The notes beneath the pieces are model-generated. The model did no database searches, was not told the DNA's origin, and saw nothing but the letters and a program-made list of their open reading frames with translations. Of a stretch of 64,000 nucleotides of DNA, positions 1 to 11,876 are shown piece after piece. This DNA comes from Sialis fuliginosa (lineage: Eukaryota; Arthropoda; Insecta; Megaloptera; Sialidae), in the NCBI GenBank assembly GCA_961205875.1, contig OY540817.1, positions 5,925,001-5,989,000 of the forward strand, written 5' to 3'. How positions within the stretch are numbered: position 1 is the stretch's first letter; each line of letters opens with the position of its first letter. The translations under genes and the position numbers were made by a program.

Positions 1-234
1 AATTGCTACGATAATATAATAATTAATAAACAAATTATACTAATAATTAGTATAAATGTCCACCATTTTGACACCTATTGGTTGATTGTCATCAAATCAC
101 GCTTTAAGCCAGTTAAATGTATATTAATATTCAAAAATGGTAGTAATCAATTATCAACAAATATTTATAATTCAGTATGTTTAATTAAAAAATAGCCATT
201 ACTGGGGTCTTATCCAAGATTGATGCCAGTACCT
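1..234 (+). mobile_element. Family A MITE, copy 1 (left part outside window)
   Basis: Right part of the commonest repeat here. Family A is about 520-560 bases, with inverted ends AGGTACTGGCACCA...TGGTGCCAGTACCT next to TA. This copy ends GATGCCAGTACCT followed by TA and carries the family words GTCCACCATTTTGACACC and ATTAATAAACAAATTATACT. Confidence 0.8.
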
Positions 235-1544
235 TACATGTAATTAAAATTAATAAAAAAATCTACGCTCTTCGTCCAATACCCCCTCCCTTCATGGCGT
301 TCATGGTTGATAGTAGCCTCACGAAAACTGTAAAAGATCGATGATAATTAACCTAAGAAAAATCGTATAAGTGACCGCAATGAATAAAACAAAATAAGTA
401 CCTAATAAACGGTTAGATAATTAAAGTTTTAGGACCACTGGCGTACACGAGGAAATGGCGTTCATATATCCGTACTTAACTGCAGTAATAACGTTCTATT
501 CTTATATTTTATTCATAGCGCATCATTAAATGGACAACTCTTCCGCTAAGAAATTGTCAAGATGAATGTTCCAAACATTTAGTATCGATTTAATGAATGT
601 TGTTCTTGAAAACGTAATCTAAAGACTATTTTAATTGTTAAATGATTTTTTAACTTCCCAACTGGAAGTTATTATAATCGGTCCGAAAATCAAAATCAAA
701 AATTTCAACATAATTGTATGTTTTAAAGTCACTATAGTATATTTACACTATTTTCAGAAAGATGTCTGTGTGTGTGTGTATATGTACGGACATACATATG
801 TATGTATGTGCGTGTCATTTTTAACGTTCGCGAAATCTCGTAAATAAAAATTGCTATTGACTTCGTTGGGGTGTCAATCGAAGCGTCTTGACGTGATTAT
901 GATCTGAAAGAAAGGATTTTTCGAAATTCAACCCCTAAGTAGGTAAAAAGGGGTGTAAAGTTTTTTTTGGGTCGGATTTACTTGAAACTTAGTATAAATA
1001 TTTTACAATACAAATAATGAAAAATGTATTTCAGTATTTTTTTTGTTATACGTGCCTAAACAGCCATAGAAGGGGTGAAAGACGAAAACCACCCTCAAAA
1101 TTTGAATTTGAACTACTAATAAATAAGTCTACAATTCATGTTGCCTTGAAAACAAATGCAATTAAATTTAAATTGTCAGATTAGTTATTATAAAAACAAA
1201 TGCAATTTAATTCAAATTGTCAAATCAGTTATTCTAAAATTGTGTGTTATATTATTGACATTAGGATATTAGAAAACTAATATTCATAATACAAAGTTGA
1301 GTTTTGTTTCTGACCAATTCCATTAAAATTTTCCATATACATATTAAAAAAATTCACATAAACTATATGGAAAATATAAATAATTAGTATTCAAAGTGTT
1401 TATATTCATACCGTGTTGGGAAGTTGATTGTGTGGACCTAAAGGGTCTCACTCCACCCCAAGCTTGTTATTAAATTTTAATTGAAAAGTATTAAATTCAA
1501 TTTTTTAAAATTTAAAAAAAATAATAAAAATTAATAAAACAAGT
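235..1544. other. No gene seen
   Basis: AT-rich. Only a short tandem pair near 1151-1230 (AAAACAAATGCAATTHAATT twice) and a GTGTGTATGTACGGACATAC microsatellite-like stretch near 770-810. Confidence 0.5.
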
Positions 1545-1745
1545 TGTTACCCGCGACTTCATCCGCGTGGAATTTGTATTTTTTTATCTAATAAATTTTT
1601 CGGGATACAAAGTAGCCTATATCCTTCCTCAGGATGCAAGCTATCTCCCTGCCAAATTTCATTAAGATCGGTTCAACGATTTAGCCGTAAAAAGATGACA
1701 AACAGACAGAGTTACTTTTGCATTTTAATATCACTATTATTAATA
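1545..1745 (-). repeat. SINE-like repeat S, copy 1
   Basis: Reverse sense: ACCCGCGACTTCATCCGCGT, ATACAAAGTAGCCTATATCC, CAGGATGCAAGCTATCTCCC, ATTAAGATCGGTTCAACGAT. A widespread, unclassified insect interspersed repeat. Confidence 0.7.
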
Positions 1746-2309
1746 TGTAGTATTTGGTATTGACCCCCCCCCCCCACTATTCTATATATATATGTGATGA
1801 ATTATCAAACATCATAGATTGATTATAGATTTCGTATGAAAGTTTTTGTTGTTAAAATAACGTTTAAATTTAGAAAGTCAAATGTGCAAATAAAAATAAG
1901 CATAAACATTATTTTACAAGCATCAAATTTCATCTGCAATTAATTATGGCCAACCTTTGGCTTTTAAGACGGATGTGATTCTTAAGGGATCGTCTTCCGG
2001 CTTATATATGTACATATGTATATAATATAAATATACCTATACTATTACATTGTCAAAAAGATACAAGAAATATCATTATGATAAACTGTAATTAATGGGG
2101 GGAGGGAAAGCTATAAAATGATCATACATATAATGTGGTTTGTCGACTACTGTTCTAACTTTACACAAGGAAAGATTTAGGACCCATATAAAACACACTA
2201 CCTAGCGTTGTTACCATTGTTCTCCGCAAAAATGTGCTCCTTAATGTCATCGGCAAAAACGTTGTTGTTCGGATTTAAAAATAAATATCAATTGTTTTTG
2301 AACGTAGAC
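1746..2309. other. No gene seen
   Basis: AT-rich, with a poly-C run at about 1764-1776. Nothing recognised. Confidence 0.5.
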
Positions 2310-2425
2310 TTTCGCGGTTATTCAACTGTAAAAGCTTTTGATTATTGGGTTGTATACCGCGTTGCACTATGTGTATATTGGCACTTGACGTTTCGACCAA
2401 CATATCGTGGTCTTCTTCAGAAGTG
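2310..2425 (-). mobile_element. Second Penelope-like end fragment
   Basis: On the minus strand CTTCTGAAGAAGACCACGAT then ATGTTGGTCGAAACGTC: the same box order as family B (CTGAAGA, paired GACC/GGTC, GAAAC) with unrelated flanks (TGTATATTGGCACTTGACG). Confidence 0.45.
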
Positions 2426-2534
2426 AAGTGTTGAGTACAGAAGGTGTAGCTGCTTAATTAAATAAGCGTTGACGTTTGTTAGAATTAGTTTTGATTAAAA
2501 AAATCAAGACCCTTAAAAGTATATAATAATTTAA

Positions 2535-3385
2535 AACAGTTTTTGAAGTCGGTTTTATTTTTTTATTTTTTCTTAAAAAGTTCTTAATACCCTGGTATTT
2601 TTCCATTTTGTGTCGTGTATCTTCGAAGTCCATGGTCAGATTCTGATCAAATTTATATGGGACCACCTCAGGAGTATACACGTATATGGGCATATCCACA
2701 GAACGTGGCCGCATTAGCTTTAAATTAAAATACTCAAATGCTTCTTCAAAATGTCGTCTCAAAATTTTCGTAACAAAGAGAAGAATAATTGGTCTCAATT
2801 TCAGGAGTGTGCTTCGGATGTTTCAAAAGTTACAGCAAATAAACCAAATAAACAACGCTGAAATTGCCGTTCGCTGGATAAAACAATCGCGCATATGAAA
2901 TGTAAGAGGTGTGCGCCTTTTAAACTCCGGGAAAAGGTTCATTGTACCAAAAAACATGTCCAGTAAAAATTTCAGATTCATTGGTTTGAATCTGAGAAAA
3001 TTGCGGTGGTATGAATTTTTCTTTTTTTAAAAGTTCCATTCTGAAAACGTGAAAATATCCGATTTTTCAATGCAAATTGTGCTGCAGTTTTTATATGAAT
3101 CAAGCAATCGACTTGTAACTCCATGTTTACATTCACAATAAAGTATACTTTGAGTTCGTGTACTTATGGGTGGGTAATATACATTCGCACACGCGCACTA
3201 TTGCCGTTCCCCCAAAGCGGCCACGTTCTGTGGAGTTGCCCATATACGTCCAAATCGGTGCATATTTGCCCAAATATACATAAAAAATATATATTGTCGA
3301 ATTGAGAACCTCCTATTTTTTTGAAGTCGGTTAAAAATATAATCGACATCAAGTTTTGGTAACAGTTTCGTATGGTTATTACGTA
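2535..3385 (+). repeat. Family C repeat, copy 1 (interrupted)
   Basis: GAAGTCGGTTTTATTTTT at left, ATTTATATGGGACCACCTCA in the middle, TTTTTTTGAAGTCGGTTAAA then ATCGACATCAAG at right. Family C is a common, unclassified repeat here. It is interrupted at 2680-3248, and the next element begins at 3386. Confidence 0.65.
2680..3248. mobile_element. TIR element inserted in a family C repeat
   Basis: Left ACGTATATGGGCATATCCAC then AGAACGTGGCCGC; right is its inverse with two or three differences (GCGGCCACGTTCTGTGGAGT, TGCCCATATACGT). Family C sequence resumes on each side (ACCTCAGGAGTATAC before, CCAAATCGGTGCATATTT after). Confidence 0.75.
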
Positions 3386-4312
3386 GGGGAGAGGTGCTGC
3401 AATTGAAACAGTTTTTGGGTTTTCTATGATAACTTTGTTATTTTAATTAGTAATTATTTCAAATTTGGACACAATATAGTCTTTCTATTAAACTTCTAAT
3501 CACCAAACAAAATTTCTCAAAATATTAACCAGTGTATGTAGAAATTTATCTAAAGTAGAGTAGAGGAGAGTGTTTCAAATGACGCCGAGAAAGCGTCAAT
3601 TGAAACATATATTTTTTTTCAATAAAAAAGGAAAATAAGGAACAAATTAAATTAAATAATTTTTATTAATGATAAATTATAATTATTATTTGACATAAAA
3701 TCAATACAAAAAAATTAAATTCCCCTTAAAATCTTAAAAACAAGTGGGGTAATTCTTTTGAGATAATATTATTTACTCATCATATAAAATTCAACGAAAA
3801 AAAAGGTCTTTTGTATATACTGGGGGCCCCTCGGTCACTTGTTGCCACGGGGCCCCCGAGCCTCTACTTACGGCTCTGCAGGTGTCGGATGAAACATATT
3901 TCAACCGATGCAATCTAAATAGTTTCAATTGCAGCCTAGTTCGAAAAATGTAACACAATGTACACCAAATTTAAATAATTGTAAATTGATTAAAAACACA
4001 TAGCTCTATACATGCCTTGCTTCTATATCAATCTACTAACCAAATATTATCAACGAGAAATGATTTTTGACTGTGTAATCCAAAAATATATTCGTATTTA
4101 AAAATAAAACTTCAACTGAAAAAACACTAATTCTCACCTAATTCTTAAATTTTCAAAACTCATTTGACAGAATAGTAGCGCCGACTCGGTCGCTAAAGCA
4201 GTAACACATTAGCTAACTCAGATGATATAAAGCTTTCATTTATGACCACTAGTAGATATTATTTTTAAAACGTTTCAATTGACGCCGTGTTTCAACTGCA
4301 GCACCTCTCCCC
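3386..4312. mobile_element. TIR element with GGGGAGAGGTGCTGCA ends
   Basis: Left GGGGAGAGGTGCTGCAATTG then AAACA; right is its inverse (TTTCAACTGCAGCACCTCTC then CCC), TA on both sides, 927 bases. It interrupts a family C/B repeat whose uninterrupted counterpart is at 9820-9855 (ATTACGTATCTAACAAGTCT). Confidence 0.82.
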
Positions 4313-4324
4313 TACCTATCTCTA

Positions 4325-4508
4325 ACAAGTCTTGAGGCTTCCGCGGTGATCTTGGTATGGATCTTGGCTTCTGGGTGTAAGCCGCGTCGGTTTCTAAAAG
4401 TGAACTTTAAGAAGAACCTTGAAGGTATCCACTGCAATGTGTGACGAAACGTTGGCCGATAACACGACCAAATCGAAGCGGCTTACACCCAGAAGCCAAG
4501 ATCCATAT
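4325..4508. mobile_element. Penelope-like end (family B), copy 1
   Basis: Inverted ATGGATCTTGGCTTCTGGGT words enclose a core with CCACTGCAATGTGTGACGAA and ACGTTGGCCGATAACACGAC. Such CTGAAGA...GACGAAAC cores resemble hammerhead-ribozyme boxes found in Penelope-like retroelements; in this copy the first box is degraded. Confidence 0.5.
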
Positions 4509-4840
4509 GTATCTCTAACCTTTCCTAATCTATGTTTCGAACATTATTACAATTCCACTTCGAAAAAAAAACAGTTCTAGTGGGAACAAAATGCTAAAAA
4601 TTCCCTCAAACAACCGTATTTAAAATACCACACAAACAGGACACTATCACAGAAGCCGCAATAATAAACAAGCTAAAGGAATGTAGTACAAAAACCATAT
4701 CTACCTAGTCCAGTTTCCTCATCTCCGACCGGTTAGGTTAAGTGTATCAACAAATGTCTACAACTGGGTAAAATTGCGGTCAGGTTCTGAACAAATGTAG
4801 ATAAGTGAGTGAATTAATAAATGGGTGAACAATTAACTGT
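4509..4840. other. No gene seen
   Basis: Low-complexity flank of the family A copy 2 duplication. Nothing recognised. Confidence 0.5.
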
Positions 4841-4900
4841 AATTATGAAATCTGCGGATGTTGTATATCGATGATTGATCCTATGGTAATAAAGTACATA

Positions 4901-5735
4901 AGGTACTGGCACCAGTCTTAGCCGCTTTAAGAGCATACTTTTTTTTTGATTGTTGGGCTTCTTTTTCATAATTATCATGAACTTATGTTACTAATAAATC
5001 AAGTACCTCTTTATTAAATCTATTTAATTACCAAAGTCTGTAAATATAGTTTTTTTTTGTTTATATTTTTTCTCCAGTAATGGATAAAGTAAAACCAATA
5101 ATGGACACTTGCTAATGATAAATACTACGACACAAAAGTTATAAAATGTAAAGCCGATGCTATCTTAAAAATCTTAATACAATATAAAAACATTGGTGCA
5201 TATGTATGTAACGTCGTCACGCTTAAACCACTGGACATATCGAAGCCATATTCAGACCATATGTTCGTGTGGTACTCCGACAAGTGTATCTTTTTTTGGA
5301 CCCGATAGATGGCGCTGAGGTTGAGATAATTACGAAAATGTGTATTTATGGTCCGATTTGGCTCATATTCAGAAAATATGTTAGTAACGAAAAAAAAATG
5401 GACCCAGAAGGTGGCGCTGAAGTTGAGATATTTACGAAAATATGTATTTATGGTCTGATTTTTAAACAAATTATTTTTGGGTAGAAGAACAACGTTTGCC
5501 AGGTCAGCTAATGATAATATAATAATTAATAAATAGATTACACTAATAATTAGTTTTAATGTCCACCATTTTGACACCCATAGGCCGATTGTCATCAAAT
5601 TAAGCTGTTTTACAGTTAAGTGTCTATAGATTATAATTCAGTAATGGCAGTAATTAAATATCAACGAATATTTCTAATTCAGTGCATTTAATTAAACAAG
5701 AATCTAATACTGGGGTATTATCCAAAACTGGTGCT
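4901..5735 (+). mobile_element. Family A MITE, copy 2, carrying a nested insertion and bracketed by a 59-base duplication
   Basis: Starts TA|AGGTACTGGCACCAG. The body is interrupted at 5163-5508 by another element and the right TIR is cut short (GGTGCT instead of GGTGCCAGTACCT). The 59 bases left of it (4841-4899) recur immediately right of it (5738-5796). Confidence 0.85.
5163..5508 (+). mobile_element. Insertion inside family A copy 2, with two tandem ~110-base units
   Basis: Boundary words GTCGTCACGCTTAAACCACT on the left and ACAACGTTTGCCAGGTCAGC on the right are common ends of short insect interspersed repeats. Inside, two similar units each hold GGACCC, a TGGCGCTGA core, TTGAGATA and TTACGAAAATRTGTATTTAT. 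GCTA lies at both junctions and may be the target duplication. Confidence 0.6.
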
Positions 5736-5937
5736 GAAATTATGAAATTTGCGGATGTTATATATCGATGATTGACCCTTTGGTAATAAAGTACATACTT
5801 CCTTAGTCAGAGGTTCAAATAAGTATAAATTTCTTGTAATAGGTTACAAGTTACAAAGAAGAAAATGCTGGTTTATTGAATTTAACATAATATTGACGGT
5901 AAATAACTAACTGAAACCAAAGCTATTCTTTTAAATA

Positions 5938-6826
5938 CAGGGTGTTTAGTTCAGTGATACGAATATTTTGAAGAAAGGTAGTTGGAAGTTATTTAAGCAA
6001 ATATACCTATATACAAAGTGCAACAGTTTTTTTATATCGGCCATTTTAGTAAATTTTTGAAAAAACCCAGATTTATACATGTTAATCGCAAAAGTTCAAC
6101 CTATTCTAAACATTATTTTTATATTACTTAAATGTTTATGCTACACTATCAGATCAAAATAAAATTTATGAATAACAAAAACAAATAAAAAAAACTTATA
6201 AAACTTTGATAAAATTATTTCTTTAAAAAATTATTTTATAAAATCTAGTACACTTACAGATGTTCAGATAGTTTTAAAAACTGCTCTATTTTTTTAAAAG
6301 TATCGCATCACGTTCTTAATGACTTATTTAGAATAGCATACTGCGATCGACTCACTGGAAAAATGTAAAAATCTTATACTTATTCTGGGATAAAAGTAAG
6401 TTTTTTTAACAAAAATAGCCAATTCATGTAGGTATTATAGTAGATTTTTCGAAAGGATATAAAACAGATCAGTTTTTAAAACCATCTGAACATCTGTAAG
6501 TGTGCTAGATTTTATAAAATAATTTTTTTTTAAATAATTTTATCAAAGTTTTATAAGTTTTTAAATGTTAAACTGCAGCCTTTTTGTTGATTTTGTTATT
6601 CATAAATTTTATTTTGATCTGATAGTGTAACATAAACATTTAAGTAATATAAAAATCATATTTAAAATATATAAGCTCTTTAACTTTTGAACTTTTGCGA
6701 TAAACATGTTTTTTTTTAAATTTACTAAAATAGCACTTTGTATATAGGTATATTTGCTTAAATAACTTCCAAATGACTCATTCTACCTTCCTTCAAAATA
6801 TTCGTATCGTCGAACCAAACATCCTG
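5938..6826. mobile_element. Family E foldback element, copy 1
   Basis: An 889-base palindrome: both ends read CAGGGTGTTTAGTTC/CAGGATGTTTGGTTC inward, each next to TA, and the arms mirror each other (GATACGAATATTTTGAAG against CTTCAAAATATTCGTATC) through almost the whole length to a centre near 6370. TA flanks suggest a Tc1/mariner-type origin. Confidence 0.85.
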
Positions 6827-7806
6827 TATAAAAGACTATGGTATCCAGAACTCACGTTTTTCTTTTTTTTTCAAAATGTACAGTGCACTGCTAACTTAAT
6901 GCATAGACCATCACAGTATTTAGATAATGTTGACAACTTCTGATATAATAAGTCATTTTACACACTTACAGGTTTTTGAACAATTATCTTCACACTACAA
7001 CAATTATATTCGTAGATAAACAACAGCAATAAACAAATTTAATATCTCTGAAACGACTGCTATAATCCGGCCATCAAGATTCTACAATAACGGTTTCCAA
7101 TTGCAAAATGTATTTTATCGTAGGTATTTCTTGTCAGAAGCTATACCCACAAGAAAATATATAGAACACAAAACAATAACTGTATTAAAGATTCAATGCG
7201 GAAAGGGTTAATAAAATTTATAATTGATAAATTGCTATCATGAACGTTAATTAAAACGTAGAATTTTTTAAATAAACAATGCCCTATTTTCGGAGGACCA
7301 GACAATTTATTCGAAAACATTTTGAAAAAAAAAGATATTTTTAGACTTCATTTCAGTTTCATTAAATGTGCCACGAAACGTTGGGGGTGATTCATAAATT
7401 CACGCATTTTTGATCCCTCTTCCTCATTTTTTCAACCCTCTACCTAATAATACGTCATAAAACCTGAACCCTTCTAAATTAATTATTATTTTTACGAACG
7501 AAGAAAATTGTCAACGTTGATTGTTAAAAACAACGTCCTTTATATCGCGAGCGAGAAATAAAATCTATAGTTTAAAAAAAAAACTCACACGTCACGTTAC
7601 GTTTGTTCGGACCCACTCCCCCTCCCCGGACACATATCATCACGCTAAGCAATAGCCCCCCCCCCTCCCCCCTTTTGTGTACGTATTTTATGGACGACTC
7701 TTTGGATGAATTAACAACTAAAATACAATAGAACAATAATTTAAACTCTTATTATGCCGTGTTTTTAACAAAAGCGTAACAAACCCTATACATTTTTAAA
7801 TACGAA
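6827..7806. other. No gene seen
   Basis: AT-rich, with a C-rich patch at 7616-7672. Nothing recognised. Confidence 0.5.
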
Positions 7807-8095
7807 TGCCCGGTATTATAAAGAATTTGCTTGAATGCCAATGCAAATTATCTCCCAGCTAATGCTATCTGCAAGGTATTAAATATAAATGACAACTACT
7901 GACAGAATATTAAGTAGAAATCAGCGACATAAAATAAGTGCTGCCAAGTGTACCTCATACAATTCACAGCATTTACATGATTATACATTTATTACCACTG
8001 CTTTAAAATATCGAGCAATTTCATAACATTAGACTCCTGGCAGATAGCGTTAGCTGGAAGCAAATATACGTGCAAATTCTTTATAATACCGGGCA
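7807..8095. mobile_element. Family H MITE (Harbinger-like), copy 1
   Basis: Inverted ends TGCCCGGTATTATAAAGAA and TTCTTTATAATACCGGGCA, flanked on both sides by GAA. The arms continue as imperfect palindromes (GCTAATGCTATCTGC against GCAGATAGCGTTAGC-like). Confidence 0.75.
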
Positions 8096-8142
8096 GAAAT
8101 GTTTTAAAACACCATATTACTGTTTTGCTTCTTTTAGGAAAG

Positions 8143-8475
8143 AAACCCTATTAATTTCACTTTGTCGTCCGTCCGTCCTTTTCACTCAGAGCTAAATAAA
8201 TTAGCGCGTAAACTATATAAGCTATAGAAACTTGAAATTTTTACTGAACATGTAAAATGACGCCCTCGAGTAAAATATGTACAAATATATTGAAAAAATA
8301 TTTTTTCAGGAGGGACACTAAGGAGCTAAAGCTAGGTAAAAGAAATATTTTTTTTATACCAAACAAGCCGAATTTGATCCTTTCTCTATTTTATTTCTAA
8401 ATTAAAAATGGTGCCTGTAGGGGGCTTTAAAGCAAATTAAAAAAAAAAAAAATTATAATATTTTATATTTTTTTC
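8143..8475 (+). mobile_element. Family G repeat, copy 1
   Basis: AAACCCTATTAATTTCACTT then TGTCGTCCGTCCGTCC, CTCAGAGCTAAATA, CGTAAACTATATAAGCTA and TGGTGCCTGTAGGGGGCTTT, in the same order as copy 2. Confidence 0.7.
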
Positions 8476-9087
8476 TAACTCAAAAAGGCATGACTCCAAA
8501 CATTCCACGTAGTACGAACTTCGAAACCCCATATGGCATACGCCCGAATTATTTTGGTCTAAACACGGCATCATATTTTCTTTAAATTATGAACGGTTTG
8601 ATTAAAATTTCCACTTGAAGATATATGATAATGTATACCTAATAATGTTTGCACCTTTAATGCATTATAAAACAGGTACAATAAAAATCAATACATAACT
8701 GATAACCTCTGGAATTCAAATCATTAAACAAACATAAAACTTGCTACGAAATCACACACTTTAATGTCTTTGTAAACAAAAACAATAATATCTTTAAAAA
8801 AATAATAACACGCCGTTACTCGTGTGCTCAAATAACGGGTTAAATGACGCTATAAGGTCTTTGTTAGTTAGTCTGTCTGTCTGTGTGTGTCTACGTACAG
8901 ACGCAGTGAACTATTTATGTACAATGTACTACGTGCAAATAGCGGATACGCGTTCTATGAAACAAAGTAAATAAATATTTTAAATTAACTGTATACAAAG
9001 TACAAGACATGATGTTTCTTCTTCAATAATATTTTTTGCAAAATTGGTTATACTTTTTTCTCAATTTCATCCGCAATTACTTATTTT
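8476..9087. other. No gene seen
   Basis: A GTCTGTCTGTCTGTGTGTGT patch near 8870 looks like a repeat edge. Otherwise featureless. Confidence 0.45.
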
Positions 9088-9142
9088 ATTAACCGACTTT
9101 AAAAAAGGAGATTCTCAATTCGACTGTATAAATTTTTTAGGT
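9088..9142 (-). repeat. Family C fragment
   Basis: AACCGACTTTAAAAAAGGAG then ATTCTCAATTCGAC, the inverse of the family C right end. Confidence 0.6.
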
Positions 9143-9235
9143 TTCCGTAGAAAATTTGGAAACCTTATATGGATAAAGACTGATAACACAAAAACAGAAA
9201 TGATAAGATTTTTGAAAAAAAATTTTTTTTGGACC

Positions 9236-9712
9236 TCCTTAGGGCTTTAACATGGGAAAAATTACTTTTTTACTTACGCGTGAATATCTCGTTGAAAAAA
9301 ATTTTTTTTTGAAAATTTATCAGGGGAATATTTTGTAGAGAATTAAGTGTCAATTCATAAATCCAATAAATTTTAAGAAATATTTGTTTAAAAATTATCA
9401 TAAAAATTGGATTTTATTTTTTATGATAATTTTTAAACGAACATATCTTTAAAAATATTCGATCTATGAATTGAGCACTTGGGATCTTTTTTGCAAGAAA
9501 TTTAATTCTCTATAATATGCTGCTGTAAGAAATTAAAATAAATAAATTTTTCAACGAGATATTCACGCGTAAGTAAAAAAGTAATTTTTCCCATGTTAAT
9601 CAAATGGGAAAAAGACTCGGTTTGCGCCGTTCACAAATTTGATCTATGAGTCTGAAATTTTGGGACAATTAACTTTTGATCCAAAGCTAAAACATAGGCC
9701 TGCGGGACCGAA
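9236..9712. mobile_element. Family I foldback element, copy 2, left arm shortened
   Basis: Same sequence as copy 1 from the inner left arm (TTTACTTACGCGTGAATATC) to the right arm (CCAAAGCTAAAACATAGGCC). The outer left arm is missing. Inverted pieces of family C lie on both sides (9088-9142 and 9745-9858). Confidence 0.78.
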
Positions 9713-9744
9713 AAAATAAAAAATAAAAATAAATAAAAAACCAC

Positions 9745-9858
9745 CTTAATATTGTCCTCCTTTTTTGAAGTCAGTTAAAAAGATGATCGACATCAAGTTT
9801 CGATAACAGTTTCGTTTGGTTATTACGTATCTAACAAGTCTTGAGGCTTCCTCGAGCT
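9745..9858 (+). repeat. Family C/B junction fragment
   Basis: TTTTTTGAAGTCAGTTAAAA, ATCGACATCAAGTTTCGATA, then GTTATTACGTATCTAACAAG and TCTTGAGGCTTCC. It shows that the GAAGTCGG part and the CTTGAGGCTTCC part belong to one repeat. Confidence 0.65.
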
Positions 9859-10349
9859 AAAAAGATTAACCATCACTGTCATAGGTCATAGATAAAAAAA
9901 ACCACAAGATAAAAAAATTACATTAAATAATTCGTGAAAATATTATTTAAATGATGGCTCGCAAATGCTTATTATATGTATACAACACTAATGATATTTA
10001 ATGTATACATTTAAAGCAATTGGAAAAATGCAGAACCTGTATAACATTGACAGCAATTATAATAAACTTGAATTAAATGATCTGTGTCAATAATTATAAA
10101 TAAAGAAGGCAGGATTTTCAGTTTTACATAAAAATAATTATTACCAACTTTCACCTCTTTCCTGTTTAATCGTGTAAATAAATAATATAAATGTTATTCC
10201 TTCAAAGTGAAATTATATTTTCACATTTGTCGCATAATTACTTATTAATTACAATTTAATAAATATAAATAACTAAGGGGAGAGGGGGGTGAAGGCAGGT
10301 AGGGTTATAAAATATTCCTTAATATAAATATTTATATCATACTATCCAT
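9859..10349. other. No gene seen
   Basis: AT-rich, nothing recognised. Confidence 0.5.
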
Positions 10350-10503
10350 ATTTTATATTATAAATGCGAAATTAACTCTATCTGTGTTTGTTACTTTTTC
10401 TCGGCTAAACCGCTTAACCGATTTGGATGAAATTACGTAGGGAGATAGCTTGCATCTGAGGCGATTTTGTATTCCGAAAAAATTAAAATTTCACGCGGAC
10501 TTG
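10350..10503 (+). repeat. SINE-like repeat S, copy 2
   Basis: TATTATAAATGCGAAATTAA, CTCGGCTAAACCGCTTAACC, GATAGCTTGCATCTGAGG, TTCACGCGGACTTG. Confidence 0.7.
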
Positions 10504-10994
10504 AATTCGTAATATTTGTTGATATTTGATTACTACCATTTCTGAATATTAATCTACATATATACATTTAACTGTCTTACAGCGTGATTTGATGACAATC
10601 GGCTAATAGGTGTCAAAACGGTGGACATTTAAACTAATTATTAGAATAATTTATTTATTAATTATTATATTATCATAGCAACTGCTTTACATTATTTCAA
10701 ATTTTTGACGATTCTTTCTTTTATATATTTTGTGTCGTAGTACTAATCATTTTGTAATCATTAGAAAGTGTCCATCACTGCGTTCTCATTACTAGTTTTA
10801 CTTTACCCATTACTGGAGAAAACACATAAACAAAATAAAAGGTTTTATTTTAAAAAACAAACTATATTTGCGGACTTTGGTAATGAAATTGATTAAATAA
10901 AGAGTTAGTTGTTTTAGTAGTAACATGAGTTCATAAGAATTACAAAAAACAGTAAATCTTGCTCTTATAGCGGCCATAACTGGTGCCAATACCT
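10504..10994 (-). mobile_element. Family A MITE, copy 3
   Basis: Reverse orientation; ends TGGTGCCAATACCT|TA on the right and lacks the left TIR, where it abuts a SINE-like copy. Full body words (GGTGTCAAAACGGTGGACAT, TTTGTGTCGTAGTACTA) are present. Confidence 0.8.
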
Positions 10995-11594
10995 TATATA
11001 TAAATTATGTATTCACAAACTGCAATTTTCGAAAATGTCGATAGTTATAAGTTGTAACAACAATTTCAATTAACAATTTCGAAATATTAAATAACTATAA
11101 TCACGCGTTAAAAGCAATGTTAAACATTTTAAATTAAATGACCTTTAAGCGAAGCCTCCCACGATTTTAATAATTGGTTTTATTCTTATCGTGTGCCTTC
11201 AAAATATGTAATACTTTTATCTTTAAGTATGTATGTACTTAATTTTAAAACAATTTACGTAAAAGTTCAGTTAGTTGAGGTCACCTAGAGCTTATCACCT
11301 GATTGATCAAGTATTTATTACTTGTTCAACGAGACCAGATACACTTTACAAGGTTTTATTATTTATGCTTTTAAAAAATTATCAATCAAAGATAAATTTT
11401 AGTTTTTGTTGGAATGAAATATAAATTACTTCAAGTAAAACCCAGAGTGACTGACTCATCAACGCACTAACTTTTATGACGTAAGCACCCCCTAAGAATT
11501 TCAACCTCTAGGTTGCGAAAAAGTTTTTTTTTATTCGTAAAGTGTAAAAAATTGTTACACATTGTTATATCTGAAAACTGAAAGGATATTATAA
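10995..11594. other. No gene seen
   Basis: AT-rich. Relatively ordinary intergenic sequence between two family A copies. Confidence 0.5.
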
Positions 11595-11876
11595 AGTAAA
11601 GGCACCAGTTATGGCCGCTATAAGAGCAAGTTTTCGTTGTTTTTTTTATTATTGGGCTTGTTTTTTGTACTTCTCATGAATTCATGTTACTAAAAAACAA
11701 GTAACTCTTTATTTAATCAATTTAATTACCAAAGTTAAATGTATACTATGTATGTATAGACAAATATTCAGAAATGATAGTAATCAAATATCAACACATA
11801 ACATATTTCTAATTCAGTACATTTAATTTAAAATTTGCCATTACTGGGGTCCTTGCCAAGACTGGTGCCACTACCT
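11595..11876 (+). mobile_element. Family A MITE, copy 4, internally deleted
   Basis: Left end GGCACCAGTTATGGCCGCTA and right end ACTGGTGCCACTACCT|TA with about half the body missing (jump near 11739). The GCCGCTATAAGAGCA form marks one of two subfamilies. Confidence 0.8.

Larger units (their letters stand above)
4841..5796 (+). repeat. 59-base direct repeats flanking family A copy 2
   Basis: Positions 4841-4899 and 5738-5796 are the same 59-base sequence (starting AATTATGAAATYTGCGGATG and ending AATAAAGTACAT) with four differences. This is far longer than a transposon target duplication and suggests a local duplication around the MITE. Confidence 0.85.

Noticed and set aside
3123-3352. Overlapping 60-codon frames on both strands
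   Set aside because: They lie across the right end of a TIR element and family C sequence.
5125-5598. 157-codon minus-strand frame
   Set aside because: It runs across the boundary between a MITE and its nested insertion, so it cannot be an old gene.
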